A stretch of 64,000 nt of DNA from NCBI GenBank assembly GCA_964500445.1, contig CAZCOG010000010.1:1-64000 (forward strand), written 5' to 3'. Shown here piece after piece: positions 50,807 through 61,067 of this stretch. Source of the stretch: Persicitalea sp964500445. Lineage in GTDB: Bacteria > Bacteroidota > Bacteroidia > Cytophagales > Spirosomataceae. Position numbers and translations under genes: made by a program. Below the pieces are notes generated by a model that worked only from the letters and a program-made list of their open reading frames with translations, had not been told where the DNA came from and ran no database searches. How positions within the stretch are numbered: position 1 is the first letter of the stretch; every line of letters begins with the position of its first letter.

Positions 50807-52915
50807 TTACTTCTTCTTCAAAACCACTGCTCCCAGCGGCGGCAGATTCAGCCGCACCGACTGCGGCCTGCCGTGCCATTGCTGGTTTTCGGTGGACACG
50901 GCATTAAGATTACTCACGCCGCTACCACCGAAATCGGTGGCGTCGCTATTGAAAACTTCCGACCAGTCACCTTCCGAAAGTACCCCTACGCGGTAGTCGG
51001 GCCGGGGTACGGGTGTCAGGTTCAGGATCACCACTACGCTATCGGCCGGTTTGAGGCCCTTGCGGGCATAAATGACGACCGAATTCTCGCGATCCTGGGT
51101 ATCGATCCACTCAAAGCCTTCGGGCGAAAAGCTGTGTTCGTACAGGCTAGGTTCGGCACGGTATAGTTCATTAAGCGCTTTCACACAGTTTTTAATACCC
51201 GCGTGCGGACCGAATTCGAGCAAATGCCAGTCCAGACTTTTCTGAAAATTCCACTCGGAAGTTTGCCCGAATTCGCAGCCCATAAACATGAGCTTGGTAC
51301 CAGGATGCGTGTACATATAGGCGTAAAGCAACCGCAGGTTGGCGCAGCGCTGCCACTCGTCGCCGGGCATTTTATTGATCATAGAGCCCTTGCCGTATAC
51401 TACTTCATCGTGCGAGAAAGGCAGCATAAAGTTTTCCGAAAAGGCATAAACCAAACTGAATGTCAACTGGTCCTGGTGCCACTTACGGAAGGACGGATCT
51501 TTCTCGAAGTACTTCAGGGTATCGTTCATCCAGCCCATCATCCATTTCATACCGAAGCCCAGTCCGCCCACGAATACCGGGCGCGACACGCCGGGAAAGG
51601 AGGTAGATTCTTCGGCGATGGTCTGCACATCGGGAAATTCCTTATAGGCCGCCTCGTTCATGTCCCGAAGTAGCGAAATAGCTTCCAGATTTTCGCGTCC
51701 GCCAAACTCATTGGGTATCCACTCGCCGTGCTTGCGGGAGTAATCGAGGTAGAGCATAGAAGCCACGGCATCTACGCGTAACCCATCGGAGTGATACCGA
51801 TCAAGCCAGAAGAGCGCATTGCTGATAAGAAAAGAGCGCACCTCGTTGCGACCATAGTTGAAAATATAGCTTTTCCAGTCGGGGTGGTAGCCTTTGCGGG
51901 GATCTTCGTGTTCAAAAAGAGCCGAGCCATCAAAGCGGCGCAGACCGTGAGCATCGCCCGGAAAGTGCGAGGGTACCCAGTCGATATACACGCCAATCCC
52001 CGCCTGGTGCAGGCGGTCGATCAGATACATCAGTTCCTGCGGATTGCCCATGCGCGAGGCCACCGAGAAGTAGCCCGTGATCTGATACCCCCAGGAAGGC
52101 GGGTAAGGGTGTTCCATAATGGGCATGAATTCCACGTGCGTGAAGCCCATTTCCTGAATGTAGGGAATGAGGGCATCGGCAATTTCGTGGTAAGTCAGGT
52201 ACCGCTCGGGGTCCGAGGGATCACGGCGCCAAGAACCAAGGTGCATTTCGTATACCGAAATCGGAGCATTGAGCTTATTGGTTTCCTTACGTTTTTCCAG
52301 CCATTCAGCATCGTTCCACTCATACCAGGTATCCCAGACGATCGAGGCAGTCTTGGGTGCCACCTCGCACCAGAGAGCGAAGGGATCAGCCTTTTCCAGA
52401 TGCTCGCCGGTATTGGAAATAATGAAGTACTTATAGACTTCGCCCCGCCCGATGTTGGGGATCCAGCCTTCCCAAATACCCGACTCGTCCCAACGCGGGT
52501 ATAGGGCATGCGCTTGTTTGTTCCAGCCGTTGAAGTTACCGATGATAGAAACAGAGCCAGCATTGGGAGCCCAGACAGCGAAGTAAGTACCCACCACGCC
52601 CTCGTGCTCCATGACGTGCGAACCGAGCTTGTCGTACAGCTTGAAATGCTTCCCGGCTTTGAACAGAAAAATATCGAATTCGGAGAAGCGGCTGATGCCT
52701 TCAACGGGTTTGAAATCGCGCGCAGGTTCGGGCATTTCGGCCGGAGGGGGCACTATTTTAGGAGCCTTGGCCGGAGTTGCCGCTTTTTGCTTCGCGGCCG
52801 TTACTTTCTTTTTGACGGTTGGCGCAGGGGCTTCTTTTTTAGCCGATTTATCAGTCTTCTTCGCGGCTGTAGTCGGTTTCTTTCCTGTATCTGTTTTATC
52901 GGTCTTCTTAGCCAT
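50807..52915 (-). CDS. glgB: 1,4-alpha-glucan branching enzyme GlgB with lysine-rich N-terminal tail
   Basis: The 702-residue enzyme has a CBM48 domain (about 100-200: YFAVWAPNAGSVSIIGNFNGW) and a GH13 barrel with DGLRVDAVASMLYLDY (nucleophile Asp), TIAEESTSFPGV (acid/base Glu) and FSHDEVVYGKGSM, then a beta-sandwich. It makes alpha-1,6 branches in glycogen. Unusually, residues 1-60 are almost only Lys, Ala, Thr and Pro (such as TAAKKTDKSAKK), like histone-H1-type tails. It is grouped with maltokinase and GlgE, the other enzymes of the maltose-1-phosphate route. Confidence 0.93.
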   Translation of the reverse strand: MAKKTDKTDTGKKPTTAAKKTDKSAKKEAPAPTVKKKVTAAKQKAATPAKAPKIVPPPAEMPEPARDFKPVEGISRFSEFDIFLFKAGKHFKLYDKLGSHVMEHEGVVGTYFAVWAPNAGSVSIIGNFNGWNKQAHALYPRWDESGIWEGWIPNIGRGEVYKYFIISNTGEHLEKADPFALWCEVAPKTASIVWDTWYEWNDAEWLEKRKETNKLNAPISVYEMHLGSWRRDPSDPERYLTYHEIADALIPYIQEMGFTHVEFMPIMEHPYPPSWGYQITGYFSVASRMGNPQELMYLIDRLHQAGIGVYIDWVPSHFPGDAHGLRRFDGSALFEHEDPRKGYHPDWKSYIFNYGRNEVRSFLISNALFWLDRYHSDGLRVDAVASMLYLDYSRKHGEWIPNEFGGRENLEAISLLRDMNEAAYKEFPDVQTIAEESTSFPGVSRPVFVGGLGFGMKWMMGWMNDTLKYFEKDPSFRKWHQDQLTFSLVYAFSENFMLPFSHDEVVYGKGSMINKMPGDEWQRCANLRLLYAYMYTHPGTKLMFMGCEFGQTSEWNFQKSLDWHLLEFGPHAGIKNCVKALNELYRAEPSLYEHSFSPEGFEWIDTQDRENSVVIYARKGLKPADSVVVILNLTPVPRPDYRVGVLSEGDWSEVFNSDATDFGGSGVSNLNAVSTENQQWHGRPQSVRLNLPPLGAVVLKKK

Positions 52916-53042
52916 TCTGAATTTTTGGAATAATGAATTGTACTAAATCGCTTACCAAAGTAAGCATCTTTTCGGCCTAAGCCAATTTTGGAGGAATGTG
53001 ACACTGCCAGTTTGTTATTCCCGGCGCTACATCCGCTGGCGA

Positions 53043-54521
53043 CTAGCCGTGGAGCTTCTCCACTTCTCTTACCACATCGACAATGCCTTTCAGCGGGATT
53101 TTGACCCAGTCTGGCCGGTAGCTGAGTTCGTAGCCAAGTTCATAGACCGCCTTTTCTAACAAATAATAGAGCATGAGCGAATTTATTTCGTTCTGATCTT
53201 TGAACAGCGGGTGGGGCCAGCCGATGGCCTCCGTGTAGCCGTCAAGGTAAGTATCGCGAATAAGCTTGTACCAGCGCTCGGTGACTTTCAGTAGTTTGGC
53301 CGGTTCGAGGTAACGGGTCTCGTCGCTCTCGAAAAGCTTGGCCGATACGGCGTAGTGATAACTGCGTACCATGCCAGCGACATCTTTCAACGGTGAGTGC
53401 TTGACCTTCCGATCAGCGATGCTGGCCTCGGGTTCGCCCTCGAAGTCGATGACAATGAAATCATTTTGGACATTGAGTACCTGCCCCAAATGATAGTCAC
53501 CGTGAATCCGGATTCGCTGCGAGTGGATTTCCCGGCTGAGTAGTTCTTCGGCAAATTCGTCGATCAGCTCCTTGGCTTCCATAAACTTCCAGGCCAAGGC
53601 CTGAGTTGGTTCGTCCAGCTCAAGGTACTTATCGATCAAAAGGTTATAACGACTTTCCAGCAGATGGTTCAGCCGTCCTTGCAAAAACCGGCAATAATCC
53701 GGTGTAAATGGTTCAGGTGAAAAAGCAGTATCGGCTTCGGGACTATATAGGGCGCGGTGCATTTCGCCGGTACGTCGCCCCAACAATCCTACGCGCTCAA
53801 AAACATCTTCCTGAATGGAGAAAACGCGATTGGGAACAGCATAAAGGAAATCGTTGAGGTAATCACCCGTTCTATCCCAGTTGTCTTTCTGCGCATCTAC
53901 CATCCGCTGCATCATCCCAAGCGTGATATCGGGCTGGCCGAGGCTTTTGAGGGTCATACTGCCACAAAAAGCGGGCATCTGCCGGAAGTCGGAATGCTCG
54001 GTCAGAAACTCGATCATTTCAACCTCCGGGTTGGGTAGTTGAAAAAGCTTTCGGTAAAGTTTCAGGAAGTACTTTTCTCCAAAAACCATCGCCGAATTAC
54101 TGGAATCGACGGGCAGTACGCGCGTTGAAATATGCGCCGGAACATCCTCTTCTTCCAGCCCTTTGCCCCGCACGAAAGTCATCCGGGCCGTTTCCTCGCC
54201 ATACGATTCCGCATTATAAATGTGGGCGTAAAGGTTGTGCCGAAAGGTTTCGGTATAAATGGCATCTATCAGGTACTGCCCGTCGATTTCCTGAATCAAA
54301 GTTTGATCTGTACTGAATCCCGGCATTTCGCGCACAGAAATGACTGGTAGTTGGTACCGTTCAGTATCCCCTTCTTCGTAACCCACTTCAACAATCCAAA
54401 TCGTGGCTTCTCCAAACGGAATCTCCTGAATGACCGAAGCCAGAACCACCTGCCGCGCCTTTCCGGCAAACCAGCGGCATCTTTTTAAAAAGTTGATTAA
54501 TTGGTCAGAGGATAGGGGCAT
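53043..54521 (-). CDS. Maltokinase-like protein (Mak/Pep2)
   Basis: The 492-residue protein has the maltokinase N-terminal cap (RCRWFAGKARQV) and an aminoglycoside-kinase-like fold with RIHGDYHLGQVL (catalytic Asp) and FIVIDFEGEPEAS (metal-binding Asp). The family phosphorylates maltose to maltose 1-phosphate, the substrate of GlgE two genes upstream. In many genomes this kinase is fused to or next to trehalose synthase TreS; none is present in this window. No symbol is given because maltokinase activity is inferred from family and context. Confidence 0.85.
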   Translation of the reverse strand: MPLSSDQLINFLKRCRWFAGKARQVVLASVIQEIPFGEATIWIVEVGYEEGDTERYQLPVISVREMPGFSTDQTLIQEIDGQYLIDAIYTETFRHNLYAHIYNAESYGEETARMTFVRGKGLEEEDVPAHISTRVLPVDSSNSAMVFGEKYFLKLYRKLFQLPNPEVEMIEFLTEHSDFRQMPAFCGSMTLKSLGQPDITLGMMQRMVDAQKDNWDRTGDYLNDFLYAVPNRVFSIQEDVFERVGLLGRRTGEMHRALYSPEADTAFSPEPFTPDYCRFLQGRLNHLLESRYNLLIDKYLELDEPTQALAWKFMEAKELIDEFAEELLSREIHSQRIRIHGDYHLGQVLNVQNDFIVIDFEGEPEASIADRKVKHSPLKDVAGMVRSYHYAVSAKLFESDETRYLEPAKLLKVTERWYKLIRDTYLDGYTEAIGWPHPLFKDQNEINSLMLYYLLEKAVYELGYELSYRPDWVKIPLKGIVDVVREVEKLHG

Positions 54522-54540
54522 AGTTGTGAATTGAAGGTGG

Positions 54541-54587
54541 CAAAGTACCTGAGCAAAGAAGGCGTCTGGCTTTACTCAGGTACTTTG
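54541..54587 (-). repeat. 18-bp stem-loop with the ACTCAGGTACTT word
   Basis: CAAAGTACCTGAGCAAAG (54541-54558) and CTTTACTCAGGTACTTTG (54570-54587) pair fully in the reverse-strand transcript, the one difference being G-U. A further copy of ACTCAGGTACT follows at 54590-54600. The same word is in the hairpin at 21747-21794. Confidence 0.55.
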
Positions 54588-54610
54588 GAACTCAGGTACT
54601 CGGAAAAAAA

Positions 54611-55837
54611 CTAAAAAGACTGCGCCACCTTTTCCGTTTCGGCTAAAACCCGCATTACGTTGCCACCCCATATTTTCTCGATATCCTTTTCGGAATAGCC
54701 GCGCCGGACGAGTTCGGCGGTGATGTTGCCGATGTCGGACACGTCGCGGCAGCCAATAAGTTGCCCGCCGCCGTCCATGTCCATACCGATGCCCACGTGG
54801 TCCACGCCCACGAGCTTGATGACGTGCTCGATGTGATCCACACCTTCGGCCACAGTGGGCATATCACCCGCATATTTGGCGCGCATGTCCTTCATTTCCT
54901 GATAAAGGGCCTTTTTATCTTCATCCGACAAATCGACCTGCCGCATTTTGAGGCGGATGGCCTTCATAGAAAGTTCTTGCTGCTGACTGGGCTCTTTGAC
55001 GAAACTCGGTACAAAGTTGATCTGGATCACGCCGCCATTCTTGGCAAGGAGCTTGATCATATCGTCGGTCATGTTGCGGGGATGGTTGCAGAGGGCGCGG
55101 CATGACGAATGCGAGGCGATAGCCGGGGCTTTGGTTAGTTTCATCACGTCATAGAAGGTAGAATCCGATACGTGCGATATGTCCACCATAATCCCCAAAC
55201 GGTTCATTTCCTGTACCACTTTTTCACCAAAAGGACTCAAACCATTGTATTCCGGCCCGTCGGGATCGGTGGAAGAGTCGCAAATATCGTTGTTGGCCGA
55301 GTGTGACAGCGTAATGTACCGCAGTCCAAGATCGTAGTAAAGTTTCAGGTTGGCCAGATCGTTGCCCACAGGCCAGCCGTTTTCCATACCGAAAAACACC
55401 GCTCGCTTGCCCTGCTTCTGCAATTCGTAAGCGTCTTTGGGCGTAGTAGCGATGCCCGCCACCCCGGGGTTGGCAGCCACGGCTTTATGGATTTTGTCAA
55501 AAATCGCCAGTGCCTTTTCCTTGGCCTCGGCGGTAGCTTCGGGCGTCCGGCGGCCCTGCCCCAGGTACACCGCGAAGAACATACCATCCATGCCCCCGTC
55601 TTTCATGCGCGGAAAGTCGATTTGGGAACCGTCCTGCTCAAAATCATGTCGCGCGGCCACGTCGAAACCATCTTTCATCATGTTGATTGGTACATCGGCG
55701 TGCGTGTCGATCGTCAACACCTTCGCGTGGATTTTTGCCGCTTTTTCCTTTTGCTTTTCGGTGATGGGCAGACTCTGAGCCATCACACTTCCGGCCAGGC
55801 CAAAGAAAACCAGGGCCGCAACATACTGTTTTTTCAT
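54611..55837 (-). CDS. Secreted M19-family dipeptidase
   Basis: The 408-residue protein has a signal peptide (about 1-20) and the membrane-dipeptidase (renal dipeptidase, peptidase M19) fold. Zinc ligands are visible in TIDTHADVP, in MVDISHVSDSTF and in AIASHSSCRAL, and the C-terminal region has VGIGMDMDGGG. Such enzymes cleave dipeptides, often with D-residues, in the periplasm. It lies between maltokinase and glgE on the same strand, with no evident functional link to glycogen. Confidence 0.9.
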   Translation of the reverse strand: MKKQYVAALVFFGLAGSVMAQSLPITEKQKEKAAKIHAKVLTIDTHADVPINMMKDGFDVAARHDFEQDGSQIDFPRMKDGGMDGMFFAVYLGQGRRTPEATAEAKEKALAIFDKIHKAVAANPGVAGIATTPKDAYELQKQGKRAVFFGMENGWPVGNDLANLKLYYDLGLRYITLSHSANNDICDSSTDPDGPEYNGLSPFGEKVVQEMNRLGIMVDISHVSDSTFYDVMKLTKAPAIASHSSCRALCNHPRNMTDDMIKLLAKNGGVIQINFVPSFVKEPSQQQELSMKAIRLKMRQVDLSDEDKKALYQEMKDMRAKYAGDMPTVAEGVDHIEHVIKLVGVDHVGIGMDMDGGGQLIGCRDVSDIGNITAELVRRGYSEKDIEKIWGGNVMRVLAETEKVAQSF

Positions 55838-55931
55838 TGTTTGGTAGTTTTAAAACCTTTTTATCCTGGCTTTCATAAAGCTGGCAATCAAAGGCATTGT
55901 GAATTACTGCGCGGCCAAACTCTTTAATATA

Positions 55932-55962
55932 ATGCTGACAGCCTATAATTGACTGTCAGCAT
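55932..55962 (-). terminator. Perfect stem-loop after glgE
   Basis: ATGCTGACAG and CTGTCAGCAT are perfect complements around an 11-base loop, just downstream of glgE (reverse). The following tract is TATATT-rich rather than a clean T-run, so a terminator is likely but not certain. Confidence 0.55.
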
Positions 55963-55968
55963 CGTACT

Positions 55969-57948
<1,980 letters not shown>

Positions 57949-58276
57949 GAAAGCGGGGATTAGTTTTACGGTTGTGGTTGTTTTGGCAAATTAATAAAAA
58001 AATAGGGTTTGTGGGGCACCCAGCTACTGACTCTCTTTAAATTACTGCCTACCATAATTTTGCAGTATTTTCAATCTATTATTTCGAGATTTTTACCTTA
58101 GCTTGGAGGAATCAATCGTTAATAGGAAAGTCTTTCTCGTAGTTAGACAGTATGCCCCCGGAGGGGGCTGGCCCGCCGCTGCAGTAAGCCTCAGATAACA
58201 CAATTTTTACCTCGTACGCTGGATTTTGTTAAAAATTACGTTCCATTCCTATTTACAACCAGAAAGCAAAAATACC
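57949..58276. other. Intergenic region with a GC-rich hairpin
   Basis: This stretch between the divergent glgE and lipocalin-like genes is AT-rich except for a GC island: GCCCCC and GGGGGC (58154-58168) form a six-pair hairpin with a three-base loop, followed by TGGCCCGCCGCTG. Toward glgE the best -7 candidate is TTAATTTG near 57984-57991, one mismatch from consensus. No further gene is seen. Confidence 0.45.
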
Positions 58277-58792
58277 GTGCGTTCATTTTTCTGCTTTTTG
58301 TTCGTGATAATGCTTGCCCAAAATGGGTGGGCACAGTTAGTTTCCGATCCACTGGATACTTTTGTATATCATCCTTGCCCGCCGGTGAAACTACCTGTAA
58401 TCTATCCTGGCGACACTCTGTCTCAAAATGGAAGTGCTATCGATTCTTTGTATGCTTTGATGCAAGGCCGATGGAAGTTAATGATGGTGGGAAGCGGGTG
58501 GGGATCCCCCAGAAAACCTGAAAAAATAATTAAAATTGACTTCGACCAGCGTGGTAATGGTAAAGTGTACGAAGATGGTATTCAGGTTTCGATAATACAT
58601 ATCACGCTGAAAAGAGTTTATAGTATGCTTCTTTTCGATACCGAAGAACAAGGAAAATTGCTTTTTTCTTTCTCTCACCGTATAGATTCCGAAAAGAGAA
58701 AAGGAAAAGGTTCAATGAGCATTTGTGAAGGAAAGATGTCCTTATTCACCGGCGCGGACGGCCCAGCCTACGCTTTTCGGAAGGTTCCCTAA
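58277..58792 (+). CDS. Secreted lipocalin-like protein, unknown function
   Basis: The 171-residue protein starts with a signal peptide (RSFFCFLFVIMLAQNGWAQ). The mature part has the lipocalin-like opening LMQGRWKLMMVGSGWG followed by beta-strands such as IIKIDFDQRGNGKVYEDG. The frame is open to a TTG at 58226, but that would place 17 polar residues before the signal peptide; the GTG at 58277 fits better. It is a lone gene, and no ligand can be inferred. Confidence 0.6.
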   Translation: MRSFFCFLFVIMLAQNGWAQLVSDPLDTFVYHPCPPVKLPVIYPGDTLSQNGSAIDSLYALMQGRWKLMMVGSGWGSPRKPEKIIKIDFDQRGNGKVYEDGIQVSIIHITLKRVYSMLLFDTEEQGKLLFSFSHRIDSEKRKGKGSMSICEGKMSLFTGADGPAYAFRKVP

Positions 58793-58823
58793 AAATCATC
58801 TACCCGTTCGTTCAGTGAACCCA

Positions 58824-59885
58824 CTACCTTAGAATCGGCCCCAAATCGGCTTCATTCTCCTTCAGCCATTCGGCAATCTCTTCCACGATCTGCCGGATGC
58901 CGATCTCCGGCTTCCAGCCCGTTAGCTGCATCACTTTCGTGTTGTCGGTCACGTAAAGCCGTATGTCGGCGGTGCGGGTTTCGGCCACTGCCTTAATCGG
59001 AATAGTGTGGCCAGTCACTTCCTGGCAGATTTTGGTAAGTTCCTGCAGGGATGCGCTGCTTTCCAATCCACCGCCTGCGTTCAGGATTTGGCCGTTGACT
59101 TTATCGAGATTATGGAGCTGCCAGTCGATGAGGCGATACAGGTCGGCGATGTGCAGCATATCGCGGATTTGCTTGCCTGTGCCGCCGTAACCAAAGTACC
59201 CAAGTTGCTGCTGAAAGTAGTGCTTCGCTACCCAAAGTACCATCACGCCTTGGTCGACCTTTCCCATCTGCCACGGCCCGGTAATGACGCCGCAGCGATT
59301 GATGACGGTTTTGAGGTTATAAAACTCATTATACTCCTGTATCAGCAGCTCAGAGGCCAGCTTGGTCGTGCCATATAATGACCGCGGACCATCGAGCGGG
59401 AAATTTTCCGCGATGCCTCGGGAAGAAGCGCCCGGCACGGGCTGCTCGTCGGCCAAGGCGAAGCGGGTTTCTTCCTCCACGAAGTTCAGCGATTCCAGTG
59501 TCTTGATGGGATAGACCCGACTCGTAGACAGGAAAATAAAGGCTGATTTATGTTTGAGGGCATAGTTCAGGCAATTTACCGTACCGAAAAGATTAGTGTT
59601 GATGAGGTAGTCGGGCGTGCCATCCAGTCCGGCAAGTACCGAGGGCTCGGCGGAGGCTTCGATTACTGCATCGACGGCTGGTAAGGTGTCGAAATCTTCT
59701 TTGTTCCGAATGTCTCCATGAACGAACTCGACTCCGGCTTTTTTTAGTCGACTGAGGTTCAATTCGGAACCACGTCTTTTCAGGTTATCCAGTGCAAATA
59801 TCTGATAATTCGGGTAGTTATTTTTCAAGGCAATGGCTAGAGAAGAACCAACGAATCCGGCTCCACCAGTAATGAGTATTTTCAT
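58824..59885 (-). CDS. SDR epimerase similar to CDP-paratose 2-epimerase
   Basis: The 353-residue extended short-chain dehydrogenase has the NAD-binding TGGAGFVGSS (7-16), DNLKRRGSELNLSRL typical of CDP-paratose/tyvelose epimerases (RfbE type), FLSTSRVYP and the catalytic SLYGTTK (YxxxK). It probably epimerises a nucleotide sugar for surface polysaccharide. No other sugar-nucleotide gene is adjacent, so the substrate is not supported by context. A perfect -7 box is upstream. Confidence 0.82.
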   Translation of the reverse strand: MKILITGGAGFVGSSLAIALKNNYPNYQIFALDNLKRRGSELNLSRLKKAGVEFVHGDIRNKEDFDTLPAVDAVIEASAEPSVLAGLDGTPDYLINTNLFGTVNCLNYALKHKSAFIFLSTSRVYPIKTLESLNFVEEETRFALADEQPVPGASSRGIAENFPLDGPRSLYGTTKLASELLIQEYNEFYNLKTVINRCGVITGPWQMGKVDQGVMVLWVAKHYFQQQLGYFGYGGTGKQIRDMLHIADLYRLIDWQLHNLDKVNGQILNAGGGLESSASLQELTKICQEVTGHTIPIKAVAETRTADIRLYVTDNTKVMQLTGWKPEIGIRQIVEEIAEWLKENEADLGPILR

Positions 59886-59918
59886 GAGTCAGGTACAAGA
59901 TTAATTTTTATACAAGCT

Positions 59919-59926
59919 CAAAGTTA
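59919..59926 (-). promoter_or_regulatory. -7 box for the epimerase gene (TAACTTTG)
   Basis: Reverse-strand TAACTTTG is a perfect TAnnTTTG, giving a start near 59914 and a leader of about 29 bases. Confidence 0.5.
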
Positions 59927-60025
59927 AGGCATCTCCGGGACGCTTTGTGCTCTTCTGGTAGGGAAATGCGGCCGGAACGATATTTTTAACGTCCGTATTT
60001 TGCACGAAACAAAAACCAACCCTAC

Positions 60026-60985
60026 ATGAAAACCCTAATTATTGGAGAAAGTGATAAGATTCCGGCCCTGGGACTGGGCACTTGGAAGTCAAAGGAAGGC
60101 GAATTGTACAAAGCTATCGTCGAGGCCATCGAAATGGGCTACCGCCACTTCGATTGTGCTGCAATTTATGGCAACGAGGCCGAAGTAGGCAAAGCCCTGC
60201 GTCACGTGATAAACGAAGGCCGCGTGAAACGCGACCATCTCTGGATCACCTCCAAGCTTTGGAATAGTATGCACAAGCCGGAGGATGTGCGTCCTGCCTT
60301 ACAGAAAACGCTGGACGACTTGCAACTTGACTACCTTGACCTTTATCTCATCCATTGGCCTGTGGCCCTGAATCCAGGCATCGGCATCAATTTTCCCAGC
60401 GGAGCTCACGATTTCCTGAGCTTGCGGGATGTGCCGCTAACCGCGACCTGGACTGCCATGGAAGCCTGCGTGGATGCCGGTCTGACGAAGCACATCGGAG
60501 TATCTAATTTCAGCATTAAGAAAATCCAGGATATATTGCTGACCGCCCGGATTAAGCCCGCGATGAATCAGGTAGAGATGCACCCATTCTTGCAACAGGG
60601 TAGCCTGGTAGATTTTTGCAAAAAAAATGGCATTCAACTTACTGCTTACTCGCCACTCGGTTCCAATGACCGCCCCGATCGACTCAAAAAAGACGACGAT
60701 CCCAGTTTGCGGGATAATCCTACGATTAAGATCCTGGAAAAGAAACACGACTGTACTTGGGCGCAAATTGCGCTGGCGTGGGCAATCGCGCGCGATACGG
60801 CTGTTATCCCTAAATCTGTCAATAAGAAGCGGCTTCAGGAAAACATTGATGCCGCCGATATTGAGCTGGATGATGAGGACATGGCCAAAATTTCTATGTT
60901 AGACCGCCACTTCCGCTATATCAACGGCGAAACCTGGGCTCAGAGGGATACCGATTATACGTTGGCCAATCTGTGGGACGAGTGA
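60026..60985 (+). CDS. Aldo/keto reductase
   Basis: The 319-residue protein is a complete AKR barrel with the catalytic residues in FDCAAIYGNEAEVG (Asp, Tyr), ITSKLW (Lys) and LIHWP (His), the signature GVSNFSIKKIQ and the NADPH-binding IPKSVNKKRLQEN. It reduces aldehydes or ketones of sugars or lipids in the cytoplasm; the substrate is unknown. The gene stands alone between two reverse genes. Confidence 0.92.
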   Translation: MKTLIIGESDKIPALGLGTWKSKEGELYKAIVEAIEMGYRHFDCAAIYGNEAEVGKALRHVINEGRVKRDHLWITSKLWNSMHKPEDVRPALQKTLDDLQLDYLDLYLIHWPVALNPGIGINFPSGAHDFLSLRDVPLTATWTAMEACVDAGLTKHIGVSNFSIKKIQDILLTARIKPAMNQVEMHPFLQQGSLVDFCKKNGIQLTAYSPLGSNDRPDRLKKDDDPSLRDNPTIKILEKKHDCTWAQIALAWAIARDTAVIPKSVNKKRLQENIDAADIELDDEDMAKISMLDRHFRYINGETWAQRDTDYTLANLWDE

Positions 60986-60995
60986 TGGATGTGGT

Positions 60996-61035
60996 ACGGG
61001 CCGCTGGCCCGTTTAGCCGATGCAGGAAACGGGCC
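60996..61035. repeat. GC-rich alternative stem-loops between convergent genes
   Basis: ACGGGCC pairs with GGCCCGT around a three-base loop, while the same GGCCCGTTT (61006-61014) can instead pair over nine bases with AAACGGGCC (61027-61035). No T-run follows on either strand. Confidence 0.45.
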
Positions 61036-61067
61036 GGCGGCAGCAACCGCTGTTCGACCTTATCATA

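Noticed and set aside
51791..52504. 237-codon forward frame inside glgB
   Set aside because: Shadow frame of the conserved GH13 barrel.
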